Positions 10,850 to 23,443 of a DNA stretch of 64,000 bases are shown piece after piece. The DNA lies in contig JARKIP010000038.1 in NCBI GenBank assembly GCA_029990175.1, forward strand, positions 25,303,501 through 25,367,500. Reading direction: 5' to 3'. The DNA is from Petunia secreta (Eukaryota > Streptophyta > Magnoliopsida > Solanales > Solanaceae). Below the pieces are notes generated by a model. The model searched no databases and had not been told where the DNA came from. It saw only the letters and a program-made list of their open reading frames with translations. Numbering within the stretch: the stretch's first letter is position 1; the number at the start of each line of letters is the position of its first letter. A program made the translations under genes and the position numbers.

Positions 10850-13800
10850 ACACCCCCACACTTAAACCTTGTTCGTCCTCGAACAAACAAACCTAACATA
10901 TTTTTACTCAATCAAACTCATCCAACAAAATCAAGAAATTCAAGGAAGTGCACACGTATGATTTTGGTTAATACCAACAATTATTCACCAAACATACAAG
11001 AACACAACTTCCCATATTTACACATCATCCATTTGAAAACATGAATTATCAAAACAATCAAGTAGCAATATCTAAGCCTCACGAAACGACTCCTCACACC
11101 AGCTTACTCACGACATGCCCGCTCGCTCAAGATTAGGACCTAATAAAAGCTCCAACTTCTCATAATCCATGTGCCCTCACCAATCAAAGTCTAGTCCCAA
11201 TCACACAAAAAATATATCAAATAAATTATAAGGGACGTTCAAGATAGAAAGAATCCTCTCACACTCAAAAAGAATCTCAAGTGCCACACAATAGTACCAT
11301 AGGCTTGCCCGTAGTGTAGGACTCCACTAATGTAGGCTCGCTCCTATTCGGGATTAACTAGGACTTTAAGAGTTGTAATGTAAGCTAAAGGACGGGTATG
11401 ATATGTATGGTTAAAATAGTGACTACCTCCCTAAGCACTTTAATACATCACTTCCACTTTTTATAGCTCAACTCTTCACAAAAACAACCGAGCTACCACC
11501 CGAACATCAGCCAAAAACTTTCCTCACTTTAAGTATTTTTCATCAATGGTGCACAACACTAGCAAGGATTGAGAATTTTTCTTTTTATTTTTGTTTCTTT
11601 TTCAAAAAATTTCAATTTCAAATTTTTTTTTTCCAAACATGCCAATGTACTTTTCCTCAAAATACCATACTAATTTTTTCTCATTGACTCCACTCAAAAT
11701 CCACCAAATTCCTCCAACCACAACTCCACTAACAAAAGTATTTTTCAATTAAAGTGCTCTAAGGAGTAAGGGTTCAAAAAAGAGAGTAATTAAGAACAAA
11801 AGGAATGGGCTCGTAATGTGGGTGTCAGCAAAAAAGCTAATAGGCTCAAAAAGGGGTTACAAGGGATATATATAAACGGGTAGGCTAATCAAGGCTGCAA
11901 AAGAAGGGCTTATCAAAGAAATGCCTGTATCATCTCCCGACTAGAGCAAACCTAGGATTTCGCTTTAAACACACACGGGGCAAGTTCTAGACCAATAATG
12001 CAAGCACGAGAAGAAATACAAGCACCTCACCACTCATGGCAAATGAACTACTCAAGGCGGAACAATTCCAACACCTAACAAAAATAAGCGAGATAAGTCA
12101 TGCTATTCAGTCAGCACTCAGAGTCAGAAACCTGAGCCGAAGAGTCACTAACAAGACTGACTATCAATCCAATACATAACTCACACCAAAAATCTTTAGG
12201 GAAGTTCAACTTCCATGTAAAGGACTAAATATGCTAGTATCAAACAATTTATAGAGAGAGCACAGGTCCTTACCATTTTGCTACTCCTATTTCCTAATTT
12301 TTTTTGTATTTGAAATACATATATTTTTTTCTTTCATTTTTTATCTAAAAACACCCGGTTCAAAATAAAAGGCATTCTTGGAAAAGAACCGTGGCTTGAA
12401 GAAAACCCAAGGATTATGCCACTAATGTAAAAAAAATTAAACGCAGTAAAAATACAAGTACAAGTCATGATACCCCACCCCACACTTAAAATAGTACATG
12501 GTCTCCACTGCACAAATACAAAAATAATGAACAAGAGTGGGTATCAAGAAAGCTCCCTCAAACTGCAGAGTCTGGAGGTGTTGCAGACCGGTCTGAATCT
12601 GCGGTCTGAGCAGTGGAGGGATCTAACAATGTAGTGTAAGTTGCATCCATCGCATCAATCAGCGAACCCTCCTCAGTAGTGATGCCAGGAGCTGACTCCA
12701 CAGTAGTGCCATCAGTAGCACTCAACTCTACAACCTCTGGTGTAGGCTCAATCTCAGTCTGGCAACAAGTCCATCAAGAGAGCTAAAAAGTAGTTCCTTT
12801 CAAGCTTTGATTGTAGTTTAGTCGGTCCGCACACACCCCACACTTAAGCTCAAGTATATTACACAGTTAAACAATATAAGCTCATTATACACTCATTATG
12901 TCAATCGCAAGATACTCAGACTTTCATCACGTGCACCTCTACGTTTCAAATAATTCTCAAGTTTAAAAATCGCTAAAGTGTGCAAACGGGGTTCATACAC
13001 CCCGCACTAATGCTCTTCTTCATCCCAAAAATATGGAAAAATATTATCTTAAGCAAAACATTTAGGGCAGCCTGTGAATTACACAACTGGGCAGCGACTC
13101 GCTTAACTAATGTGCAATCCGACACTCGTCACGTGTAAGCAACGTGTAATGAGTGTTGTTCAAGTTAAAGCGCCCTAAACTCAGCCCCCTAGCCCTAATT
13201 TTAACCAATTTATGTTCAAATTATACCTCCTAATTGATCCGGCTACTCAGACATCGCTGAATACTTCAAATTGTTCATTGGAAAATTTTAACAAATACCT
13301 TACGTGCACGATTTTGCACAGCTTGTATGTGAGCTATTTGATTGTGTTTTGGCCTCCCAACTCCGGGAGCTTTCATGTACGACTCATTATAGTGCATCAC
13401 CGCACCCCCCACAGCAGATACCAAGCAAAAAACATTGAATTCAGACCAACTTTTCACCATAAACGTGAAGTTTAAACTTAGGCTAACGGAAGCAGGGATG
13501 GGGTAAACTGTAATGGAAGCAACTAGTAGCAACAGTAGGGGCAAATGGGGAAGACAGAGAGGGAAGAGAGAACGAGGGAAATAGATCATACCTGGAACTT
13601 TGCAAGGCATATTGAGGAACCAGCGTTTTTTTTTCTTAAGCAAAGCAGCGTGTTTCTTTGTTTCTGTTCTTTTCGTTTGTGTTGTGTGTGTTAAGATGGA
13701 ACTATATAACTACTTACTTAAAATTTTGAAACACTGGTTGATGCTTTATGTTTTTCCACTGACCAACTTGTAGTTCTCCCAATTTAATTCGAAACAGCCT

Positions 13801-14299
13801 ATGGCGCGTCGCCTCAGCTGATGTTTCACCCTTTTTTTGTTTAGTTTCTGAGCTTCAAGCGAAACAGCCGTTGGCGCGCAGCATGGGTGACTGTTTGGAA
13901 AATTTTTTCTGTCAAACTTTTGAAACACCTGTGCATGCTTTCAACATTGCACACTGATCAAAATCAACAATATTTTTTTTTTCAAACTAACGGCTGAAAC
14001 AACCCTCCATGCAACGCATAGGAGGCTGTTTCGCCTGGTATCATTCTCTAAAGTCTTATTTTTCTGGTGCAAGTCTTCTTCCACTGTATTTTTCTCACCC
14101 AATACTCCTTCATCTCATCTATTGGTCCTCCATCACCTGTAAAAACACACTACACAAACACATTAATACTCACAAAAATCCATTATTTTTGTTCTTTTTT
14201 TTTTTTTTTATATTTTTTAAATAAAAACACGGATTAACTAACTATAAAAAGCGATAAAATATGGGTTGCCTCCCATGAAACACGACGTGGATAAAACTA
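10850..14299 (-). other. Family B interior, non-coding 3' region
   Basis: No long ORF is present. The region has several polypurine-like tracts (complements of CCCCACACTTAAA near 10853, 12479 and 12836) and blocks shared with family A. Examples are the segment around 11310-11390 (similar to 18360-18440), and the segment around 11930-12000 (similar to 19010-19080 and, inverted, 34000-34070). At 13795-14040 there is an array of GGCGCG/GAAACAGCC motifs similar to ones in the family B LTR. A hairpin with loop AGGCAA lies at 14261-14276. Confidence 0.6.
14261..14276 (-). ncRNA. Conserved hairpin motif, family B copy
   Basis: In sense orientation this reads ATGGG-AGGCAA-CCCAT, a five-base-pair stem with a six-base loop, just after the stop of the family B ORF at 14300. 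The same loop with different but complementary stem bases occurs after the gag-protease ORFs of family A (23097, 23204, 31471, 31580). It is probably a structured element of the retrotransposon RNA. Confidence 0.5.
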
Positions 14300-15339
14300 T
14301 CACTTTTTCCTCCACCTCGACGATATGAATCGAATCCCCAATTTGAATTCAAGCTTACGACTATACTCTTGGGGAGGTGGCATAAAACCAAAATAACCAA
14401 GCAATGAATGTCGCATCTTGCACCTCTTGGCTTTTAAATGAGGGATGTCGTTTTCTCTTCTCGGCATCACAAATTTGAGAATATAGGCACCTTCTTCCTC
14501 CTCCCGTGACTTTCCTATTTGCTCAAAAGTCTCGATTTTCATGTCGCCATCAAAACAAAATATTGAAAAGTGCTTGGAATGAGGTCTTGTGCGGTCGAAC
14601 TCCAAATTTGCTTCACTTTTGACATCCTCATTTTTACACACGCTAGAGTCTTCAAACATTATATTTTTCACTTCCTCACTTGACTCTAGTGCTATTTCTC
14701 AACCTTGGCATCCTTAACTACTATTAGGTCGAATGGTTGGAACTTCACACTTTGCTCCTCAAATTGGCTCTTAAATTCTTCAGCTTCATCCACCTCAAAT
14801 ATACTATCCAAAACAATTGGTTGTTGAGACTTAGACGACTCAATCTTTTCAATCAAATTAACCTCAAAGTCGTGAATAGCCTTGCCAAATCGGTCAATCT
14901 CTTGTTTGAGCACATTTTTTAATTCTATAGAGCATCTAGCTGCACTTGTAAGGTCATCAAGAAGACCTTCAAATGCATCTAACTGTTGGGATTGTTCCAT
15001 TAGCCAGGTTTCGCGCACGATCTCTACTTCTTTAGAATTTTCCCCATACCATGATGCATCCTGCACTTTGTTGCTCATATCAAACTCACAAGCAAGGTTA
15101 GTATTATCGTGAATATTACTTGGGGAAGCAGTACGACACTTAGGACGATCATTCCACAGACCACCACACAATTGACAATAATTTCGATCAAAGGTGGTAG
15201 AGGAACGACAAGATAAATAGTCTTGTAGGATATCAAGATGACGACAATCTTCCCACAAGTGACGTCCATTACAAATTATGCAAGGAGCACCAAAATACGA
15301 GTTGCCAACTTTCGACCAATTTTCATTCAAAGATGCCAT
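14300..15339 (-). pseudogene. Family B ORF: protein with a Cys-His knuckle and coiled coil, one frameshift
   Basis: The first part (15339-14692, 215 aa) starts MASLNENWSKVGNSYFGAPC and contains CIICNGRHLWEDC (C-x2-C-x3-H-x4-C), a degenerate second Cys cluster (CQLCGGLWNDRPKC) and an acidic helical region with heptads (LLDDLTSAARCSIELKNVLK). The frame ends at a stop, but a one-base shift joins it to EIALESSEEVKNIMFEDSS and the ORF 14671-14300, which ends in a basic tail. Together they give about 340 aa. It lies where gag would be, after the primer site, but does not look like the retrotransposon gag of family A and is not followed by protease or polymerase. I do not recognise a function; an RNA-binding gag-like protein of a non-autonomous element is the likeliest. 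Confidence 0.55.
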
Positions 15340-15440
15340 GTTAACAAGTGATAAATTAAACTAAACTAAACTAAACAAAACAAAACTAAAAACTTGAATA
15401 GACAAAAGAAAAATCTAATCTAGAAAATAGCTAATTCTAA

Positions 15441-15459
15441 GTCCCCGGCAACGGCGCAA
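15441..15459 (-). promoter_or_regulatory. Primer binding site, family B
   Basis: The plus strand reads GTCCCCGGCAACGGCGCAA, the complement of the tRNA-Asp type primer site with one C missing from GGCGCC. It is seven bases from the LTR end at 15466. Confidence 0.7.
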
Positions 15460-15465
15460 AAAACT

Positions 15466-16003
15466 TGTCGCTCCAAACGCACACGCAAGTATACGCGGTA
15501 GATCAAGTAATAAAATGATAAGAAAAGTATCGTTCCCACGAGGACTATTGATTAACTACTAACTAAATTAGACAATTCCTAATTATCTAAGCAAGAAGGT
15601 TTCAAGAGTTGATAATTTATCTAACTAAAATTAATATTAAACCAAGAAAATAACAACACGTACAATACGATTTTGGATTCAAGAAGGGATAATAGCCTAG
15701 GGTCATGGGATATCTTCCAATCCTGTTGAATTCTTCAGTTAATCTGACCAAATCAATTTATCTGTGTTATTAATCACAGGGTTAATATTACTCCCTTGAC
15801 TCCTTCGATACCCTGCTCGCCTATTCAAGCTAACCTAACGCCTGTATGTTTATGGAATTAGAGTTCACAAGAATGCATGTGCTTCTCCTGTATAGTGACT
15901 AAGCATGACTGTTAGGTATATTTCTATTCTAACAGCGAAACCATTCCCGATGCCCAGGTTCAGGAACACGCTCTATTCAATCCTATTGCAACCTGTGGTT
16001 CCC
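15466..16003 (-). repeat. LTR B2 (family B), 3' part only
   Basis: It begins with the same TGTCGCTCC end as B1 and B3 but stops after about 540 bases. Leader sequence of a neighbouring copy joins at AACCTGTGGTTCCC. It served as the 5' LTR of the interior that carries the 340-residue ORF. Confidence 0.75.
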
Positions 16004-16101
16004 AAAGACAGCTAAAACAAAAATTAATCTTGAACAAATAACAAATAAAAGCTAATCTAGAAATTAATTAAATCTTAGTCCCTGGAACGGCGCCAAAAAC
16101 A

Positions 16102-17298
16102 TGTCGCTCCAAACGCACACGCAAGTATACGCGGTCGATCAAGTAATAAAGTGATAAGAAAAGTATCATTCCCACAAGGACTATTGATTAACTACTAACT
16201 AAATCAGACAATTCCTAATTATCTAAACAAGAAGGTTTCAAGAGTTGAGAATTTATCTAACTAAAATTAACTAATTAAACTAAGAAAATAACAAGTAAAA
16301 CACGATTTTGGATTCAAGAAAGGATAATAGCCTAGGGTCATGTGATATCTTCCAATCCTGTTGAATTCTTCAATTAATCTGACTAAATCAATTTATCTAG
16401 GTTACTAATTACAGGGTTAATATTACTCACAAGACTCCTTCGATACCCTGCTCGCCTATTCAAACTAACCTAACGCCTATATGTCTATGGAATTAGAGTT
16501 AACAAGAATGCATGTGCTTCTCCTGTATAGTGACTAAGCATGACTGTTAGGTATATTTCTATCATAACAGCGAAACCATTCCCGATGCCCAGGTTCAGGA
16601 ACACGCTCTATTCAATCCTATTGCAACCTGTGGTTCCCACTTTCGAGTTCAACCCTAGGTTCATAAATAGTATTCAATTGGTGATCAAACAATCAAATAA
16701 TTAGGCTCAGGATATGAATAAATAATCCAATTCAATAAACCAATAAAATCAAATCAACATCCGAAAATCAACATTCATGGAGAATCCCACAACTTTAGAC
16801 TAACAAACTAAATTAAAGAAAAGAGAAGAAAACTCAATGTAGATGTTGAGCTCCAACCCATCTCTAGCGTTTCTATCCTCCAAAAGTACGTAATAAATTT
16901 CAAAAAATATGTTTTTCAGGGTTTATATATGAAATACAATAAGTGGGGTACGTTTTTTACCTCTCCCAAGTCGTCTAGGACAACTTTCTAGCGCAAACAC
17001 TGGCTCATGCCCCGTGCCAACTGCTGTTTGCACTGTTGCTCCTTTGTTTTCTTCAATTCTTGCTTTTCCCATGCGAAACACTGATCCATGCGAAGCATGG
17101 ACGGCTGTTTGCGATGCTCCTTCCTCGTTTTTGTCCCAATTAAGCTCTAAATTCCTTCATTTCATTCCTTCAACCTTCAAACACATCAAGTTAGCAATAT
17201 ATCTCAATTTAATCATTGTTGGGCACATAATATCCTCAAAATAAAGCCAAACATGATAAGACATTAATGCCAAAATATAAGATTTATGCCCAACATCA
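16102..17298 (-). repeat. LTR B3 (family B), complete
   Basis: It is 1197 bp with TG..CA ends in sense orientation, preceded on its left by a leader and primer site (16004-16097) that match 9549-9649. Its outer end at 17298 meets family A LTR sequence starting GGCCCTGATAACC. Confidence 0.8.
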
Positions 17299-17918
17299 GG
17301 CCCTGATAACCAAACAATTAGGCTCAAGAAAGAATAAACAATCCATAATGGTAATCAATAGGAAGAAATCAACTTTCAAACGTTAACCTTCATGTATTTT
17401 CTCTAACCCTAGAACAATATGTTTAGCTACACATATTCATAATAACAACACAAGAATTCATGGAAGAAAAAGATTGTAATAGATGATGAAAAGGAATTAA
17501 ACCCTTGGTTCAAAGTGTAAGAACTCCAAAACTTGCTCTAGAAATTCGACCTCCCTTTACAAAACGAAATTATGAGGTTTTATAATGTTTACAAAGTACT
17601 AGGATAAGTTAAACCAAAGCCTAATCTAGTTGGGAAAACTTGTGGTTCGTCAGCCTCAGAACTTTTGTGGAAGCCACGCTTCCACTATAGCTTCCAACTC
17701 TTCAGGGCTTTCTTGGAAGCCTTGCTTCCACCATAGCTTCCAATCTGTCCATTAACTCTAATTTGATTGTTCTTGTCTCGAATTCATCCGCACCATTCCT
17801 AAAAGCACAAATACAATAAGTAAGCACAAGAAACACAATTATCACATATAACGAGCGCATAAAGTACTAAAATGTGAGAAGATATTAAGGAAAAATAGGC
17901 AAATATCGCCAAACATCA
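17299..17918 (-). repeat. 3' LTR of the minus gag-protease element, inner part
   Basis: It continues the family A LTR broken off at 9379, after a 45-bp overlap, and ends at ACATCA (17918), next to a polypurine-type tract (complement of CCACCCTACACTTAGAC). It contains two GGAAGC..GCTTCC palindromic units around 17660-17750. Confidence 0.75.
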
Positions 17919-19816
17919 CCACCCTACACTTAGACCTTTGCTCGCCCTCGAGCAATCATCAAAACCAATTTCCCAACTAGATCGCAACACTCAATAGAAC
18001 AGGTCTACCTATGATTATGGTTGATACCGACCATTAGACAAGTGCATATACATATCATGTGACCCTCAACATGCCAAAAATTCACCAAAATTTAAAACAC
18101 TAGAACAACCAACTCAAGACATCTTAATCTCAAAAACCGATTCAATGAAACCAAACTTTCACAAAATCACACCCATTCACTCAACCAAGAAGTCAAAACT
18201 TCACCTATCTCGCGCAAACCATATGTCCTCCCCAAAAGTAATCAAGAGAGCGTCCCAAATATCACACAAAGAATATATTTCAAGAATAAATTAGGGACAT
18301 AATATAGGAAGAATTCACTCGCTTTCCAAAAAAAAGTTCACGTGCCACACACAACGTACCGTAGGCTTGCCCGTAGTGTAGGACTCCACTAATGTAAGCT
18401 CACTCTAATCGGAATTAACTAGGACTTTACGGGTTGTAATATAGGCTAAAGGACGGGTAGGATAAATATGGATAAATAGTGACGACCTCCCTAAGCACTT
18501 TAATACATCACTTCACTTTTTTTTTTTTTCTATCTTCACCATTCTTCTCAAATCCAACCAAACAACCACCCAACCATACACAAGAAATTCCCTCTCAATT
18601 TAAGCAATTTGCAACTTTACTTTTGCACAGCACTAGCAAGGATTGAGATTTTTTTCTTTTTTTTCTTTGTTTTTCTCTTTTTCATTTCATTTTTTGCTTT
18701 TCAATATTTTACTCAACCTTGCCAATGATTCTCTTCTTTTTTTTTTTCTTCAAAATGCACCATATTGTTTTCTTTCATCGGTTCCACTCAAAAGACCCCC
18801 AATTTCTCCAACCACAACTCCACAAAAAATCAAATATTTCAATTAAAGTGCTCTAAGGAGTACGGGTTCAAAAGGAAGATAATTAAGAACAAAAGGGGTG
18901 ATACTTGAAATGTGGGTGCCAACAAAAAGGTCAATAGGCTCAAAAGGGCTTAAGAAAGGTAATATTAAAGGGTAGGCTAATCAAGGCTAGAATGGCTTAT
19001 CAAAGAAACGTCTGTATCATCTCCCGACTAGAGCAAACCTAGGATTTCGCTTTAAACACACAGAGGGCAAGTTCTAGACATCAATATGCAAGCACAGAAC
19101 ATAAGAAAAGATACCTCACATCACACATGGCACATAGTTCACTCAAGACGGTTTCATTCCACTCTCGGTTCAAGCAAACAAGATGCAACTTTGGAAATTT
19201 AAGCACTAACGCACAATATAGTTCACAAAGAGTCAAGTAGTTGAACCTAAGCGTCTCAAGAGGGTCATTCAAATTTTCTAGGTAGGCATCACAATTTTAA
19301 AATAAAAAAGGGATTCACAAATAGCACATGCTCAAGTCTAAATCTACCGGTATCAAACAAACCAAAGGCACCTAGCATTCTACCATTGTTTCTAAAATAC
19401 TCTACTAACTACTACTACTAAACTACTCCTAAAAGTATAAATTACCCGGTTCAAAGGTCTACGCATGGAAAAGAACCGAGGCCATAAGAAAAACCACGGG
19501 GCAGATGACATGTACCACTAACTAAAACTAAAAAGAAAATCTTTTTGAAATTTTTCATTAGTTTTCTAATTTTTTATTTTTTATATATATTAAAGCAAGA
19601 AACAAATAAAATAAAGTCCAGTGAAAAAAAATAAAAATTGCTAAAATTAAGTTTCTAAAGGGTACAATCATCGATAACCTCAAACTTGGGAATTCCCCCA
19701 CCCCACACTTAAAATAAAGTACTGTCCTCAGTGCGAACAAAAATAGAGTGCAAGAGTGAAAAGAACTTCCCTGAAGGCTAATCGATCTAGCCTTTTGCGC
19801 TAGCAATGGTGCCATC
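17919..19816 (-). other. 3' non-coding interior of the minus gag-protease element, first part
   Basis: No coding region is seen. It matches, inverted, the 3' interior of the plus copy at about 33285-35153. It includes a second polypurine-like tract at about 19697 (complement of CCCCACCCCACACTTAAAAT) and long T- and A-rich runs. It is interrupted by a solo LTR at 19817. Confidence 0.65.
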
Positions 19817-21131
19817 TGTTACTCCCAACGCACACGCAAGTATACGTGGTCGACAAGTAATAAAGTGATAAGTACAGTATCGTTCCCACGAGGACTATTC
19901 AGACTGGACTCCTAACAAACAATTTCCTAAGGACTATTCAGGGATCCTCTTCCAATGGTTGAGATTTTACTAACTAAATGCATTAATTAAAACAAGTAAT
20001 TGAGATCAAGTAACAGAGCAATTCTAGGTTGTTGTCAATCAAAGAGAAACGGTCCAGGGTCAGAGTTACAAACAATCCAGTTGAGTTTTCCAGTTGATTC
20101 TACTTCTTGATTTCCTAGATTGCTAACTAACAGGTTAATTGTACCCGTGAAAACCTTTCGATTCTTCACGGTCTATGTAGGCTACTCCAATCCCTATATG
20201 TCTATGGGTTGAATCACGAGCACGCATTAACGAATTCTGTGATTAGTTAAGCTAGGCGAGCAAGTATATGTCTATCCTACTCACAAATTGGTTCCCCGAT
20301 GCCCGGGTTCACAATCAAGCCCTATTTTTTCTTATTGCGTTAATAAATTCCCTCTTTCGAGTTCAATCTAAAAACCATAGATAGTGTTCAATTATCAGGC
20401 CTCAATAATCAAACAATTATGATCAAGAAAGAATAAACAATCCATAATGGTAAATCAATATATAGAAATCAACTTTCAAACATCAACCTTCATATATTTA
20501 CTCTAACCCTAGAACGAACAAACTATAGAATTAAGGAGAAGAATAAGAGAAAGAGAGAAAGAACTTGTTTAGAAGACATCTAGGGCTCCTCCCCTCTACT
20601 CCAAAACTTGCTCCAAAGTCTGAACTCCTATCAAAAACTAAGTAAAAGAGTATTTATAGGGTTTACAAAGGCCTAGTAATAAGTTACACCTAAGCCTAGA
20701 CGAAATAGGACTCCAAAACCCGCTCCAGGGGCGCTGTAGCTGGCGCCCCGCGCCCCCGAACGCGCCAAGACAAGCAGATTACGTCAAAACTCGCATGCTG
20801 TGGCCCCGCGCCGTGCAGCCAAAAGCGCAAGAAGCTGGGCGCGGTGCCTGCCGCGGCGCGCCACCTGTGGCGCCAAAGCCAATTTCCTGTTTTCTCCGTC
20901 TGCAGCTCGCGTCGCGTTGTGCCTTCGTATGTTCGATCCAATCCTAAATCAAAATCCAATTTTTCTTGCTCGATCATGCTCTTTAAAGCTCCAATTGCAC
21001 TTCATAACGACCTACACACATACGACATAAAATCAGTGCAAAATCACATTCATTAACTAGAAAACAGGCGAATAAAATACTCAAACGTGAGGAAATATTA
21101 AGGAAATATAGGCATAAAATGCCAAACATCA
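19817..21131 (-). repeat. Solo LTR of a related family, with CCATC target duplication
   Basis: The LTR ends are TGTTACTCCC (19817) and ACATCA (21131). CCATC stands on both sides (19812-19816 and 21132-21136). Removing it restores the interior sequence seen in the plus copy (..GGTACCATCTCC.. near 33280, inverted). It differs from other family A LTRs by a very GC-rich stretch at 20715-20890 (GGCGCC, GCGCCCC, CCGCGCCG), where the others carry GGAAGC repeats. Confidence 0.8.
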
Positions 21132-22039
21132 CCATCTCTATCATGAACCAACCGATAAAGCATCCATAACATACGGGGTACTCAGACTTCCCCCGACATG
21201 TTGTTGATAAGGCATTGAGGGGTGCGCGCACCCCACACTTGAGCTCGACAAAGCAAAAACCTGCAATATATATAACTACGCACGCAAAAACAACGGAGCG
21301 TTGAATGACCCCACACTTACTCCTTATTATACCACCAAAGAATTGAAGTACTACTAACTAACTAATCAATCTTTGTTAAGCGAAAACAATAGGAGCAGCA
21401 TGAAGGATTCAATACTTTGGGCTTGGAACTACTAGTGTGCGACAATAGCTTTTGGAGTTTAATTGATCATATTCACTCGAGAGCGATCAATTTTTAATTC
21501 TCATGGATCATCACATAGCTCATATAATGCCAACTAATCTTTTTGCTACTCAAGGATTCACAAAATTTCAACTTTAACTCGCTGCGGTATTTTATTGAAC
21601 ACTTGATATTCATTAGTTTCAAGTTCAAATTTCATTGGTATTTGGATGGGATAAACCTCCCAATTTTTCATGGGACTTTCATACAATAGATACCAACCAA
21701 TGTACCCAACAAGGGTTCACAGAAGCAGCACACCAAAGACCCGACACGGGTTCAGTCAAATGACCATACAAATACAACTAAATGTTATAACTAAGGAAAC
21801 AGGGGAAACGAGACTGCCAAGGATGAGTAGCAGTATGAAGACGAGATAGAGAACGATGAGGAGGACGACGTACCAGCAGCAGGTGAGCAGTGGAAGAGAG
21901 AATAGATTGAATTGCTTCGTGGAAGAAAAAGAAGTTCCTTCATTTTGTTGCCTTAGTATGTTTTTGTTGTTTGTGTTCTTTTCTAAACAGGGGAGACGGG
22001 TCAAAGGGTCAAACTGGGTCGACCCATAAAACAATTGAA

Positions 22040-22545
22040 ATTACCTGGATGCGATATACAAAGCGTCGCCTGCACATCGCTTCACCAGTTTGGGACTTTC
22101 TGCTTAACACAAAGCGATACCAACAACGACGCTCTGCACCAGTTTTACTCAGTTTAGCAGCAACAAAAATATCCAAGTATCCAGAGGTTCGAAGCTATTC
22201 CTGAAGCGACGCTTCAGATATCGCATCTACCAGGTCTGAAGTGATTTTAGCGGAAGCTATATGTGGAGCGACGCTTGGAGACCGCTGTGCAATTTTCGGG
22301 CTTTCTGTTTCACTCCCCGCGATGGGCCAAGCGATGCCTGAGCTATGGCTTGCGCAGCTTCTCTTCAAAAAAAAAATTCCAAGTGTTGTGCTGTTGGAAG
22401 CTATTCCCACAGCGACGGCTTGGCGATCGCTTGAGCAGAAATGGAACATCGTTTGCCTAGATGCGATACATCACGCGACGCCTCAACATCGCTTGAGCAG
22501 TTCAGAGCTCACTGCCTAACTCCAAGCGACAGTGAGAGCGTCGCT
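22040..22545. repeat. Array of AGCGAT / GCGTCGC motifs
   Basis: About ten short pieces built from GCGAT, AGCGACGC and GCGTCGC in both orientations are spaced 20-60 bases apart. The inverted counterpart in the plus copy is at about 31920-32400. The motif style recalls the palindromic GGAAGC..GCTTCC units of the LTRs but with other bases. Confidence 0.5.
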
Positions 22546-23096
22546 GCTATGATGCTCCTCAATTTTTAGTTTGATTTTAATGGAAGATAGATGAACTCTC
22601 TGTCCCATAAGTGTTCAATGTTCTGAAGGCTTGTACAACTTCTTCATCACTTCCCAGGTAGTTGATTATAATCTTTTTTCTCGTAGCTCTCTCATATCAT
22701 TAGGTGAAGTGATTAGTGCTTACATAAAATTAATTTCATAAGCTATCACATTCTGGAAGAATGATTTACTAAATTCTGTAACATTCCAACATGGTTGTTG
22801 CTTTCATCCAGCCTCTCAATCAAAAATTCTAAGTGGTGTGGAAGTTAAGAGCTGTCCTCCACGCGTCGCTTTGACTATAGTCTTCAGCTATTTTGGAGTA
22901 GAACTCAGCTTCCTCAATATGTTTGTAGCTTAAATTTTCTAACACCATAGCTTTAATCATTCCGCACTCCTCGCCTAAGTGGTTCTGCCACTATTTCCAT
23001 TATATGATCCGCCTTCCGAATTTCCCGAGACCTACAAAAATTGACAAGAAAAACTAGGTAATACTACATAAATAAAAATGACAAAAACAATAAAAA

Positions 23097-23221
23097 TTGG
23101 GTTGCCTCCCAACAAGCGCTTGATTTAACATCGCGACACGACTCTTTTTGTATTTTTATTCTTTTTCTATTTTTTTTCTTTATTTTTGCATTTACATACA
23201 AGGCTCGGGTTGCCTCCCGAG
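23097..23221 (-). ncRNA. Twin hairpin motif after the gag-protease ORF (minus copy)
   Basis: There are two hairpins in sense orientation: CTCGGG-AGGCAA-CCCGAG (23221-23204) and TTGGG-AGGCAA-CCCAA (23112-23097). Each is preceded by an AAGCGCTT- or AGGCGCTT-like stretch and a GTCG..CGAC inverted repeat. The loop is constant while the stems differ and stay paired. Confidence 0.55.
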
Positions 23222-23443
23222 AAGCGCCTTAGTTAACGTCGTGGCACGACAGTACTTTTAAGCTCACTTTCAGCATTTACGTCTACTCTTCTTACGACGA
23301 ACTTTTGCTTTCTTCTTTCCTCTAAGTGAATTTTCCTTCAACTTGTCAATTATTGTGTCGTGGTCACTTTGCTCTACATTCCGCTCAAACATCTCTTCCG
23401 ATTTACTCTTAGAGTCTAGACTAACACATTCTATCAAAGAACA

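Larger units (their letters stand above)
9380..17298 (-). mobile_element. Chimeric block of a second LTR-retrotransposon family (family B) inside the 3' LTR
   Basis: In sense order the block has LTR 17298-16102, primer site and leader to 16004, a junction into the 3' half of another LTR (16003-15466), primer site, an ORF (15339-14300), a long non-coding interior, LTR 10849-9653, primer site, leader and a gag start (to 9380), then family A LTR. LTRs B1 and B3 are both 1197 bp and nearly identical, and each is followed by the same leader. The arrangement is not that of one simple insertion. It needs at least one deletion (at 16003/16004, with short CCCA-type homology) and an irregular left end. 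Confidence 0.7.
21137..23443 (-). other. 3' non-coding interior of the minus gag-protease element, second part
   Basis: This is non-coding between the solo LTR and the gag-protease remains. It includes polypurine-like tracts (complements of CCCCACACTTGAGC at 21233 and CCCCACACTTACTCC at 21310), an array of AGCGAT/GCGTCGC motifs at 22040-22540, and two hairpins with loop AGGCAA at 23097-23112 and 23204-23221. Confidence 0.6.

Noticed and set aside
21756..22519. Open frames on both strands around the AGCGAT/GCGTCGC array
   Set aside because: They come from the short GC-rich repeats, lack domains, and are not conserved in the inverted copy.
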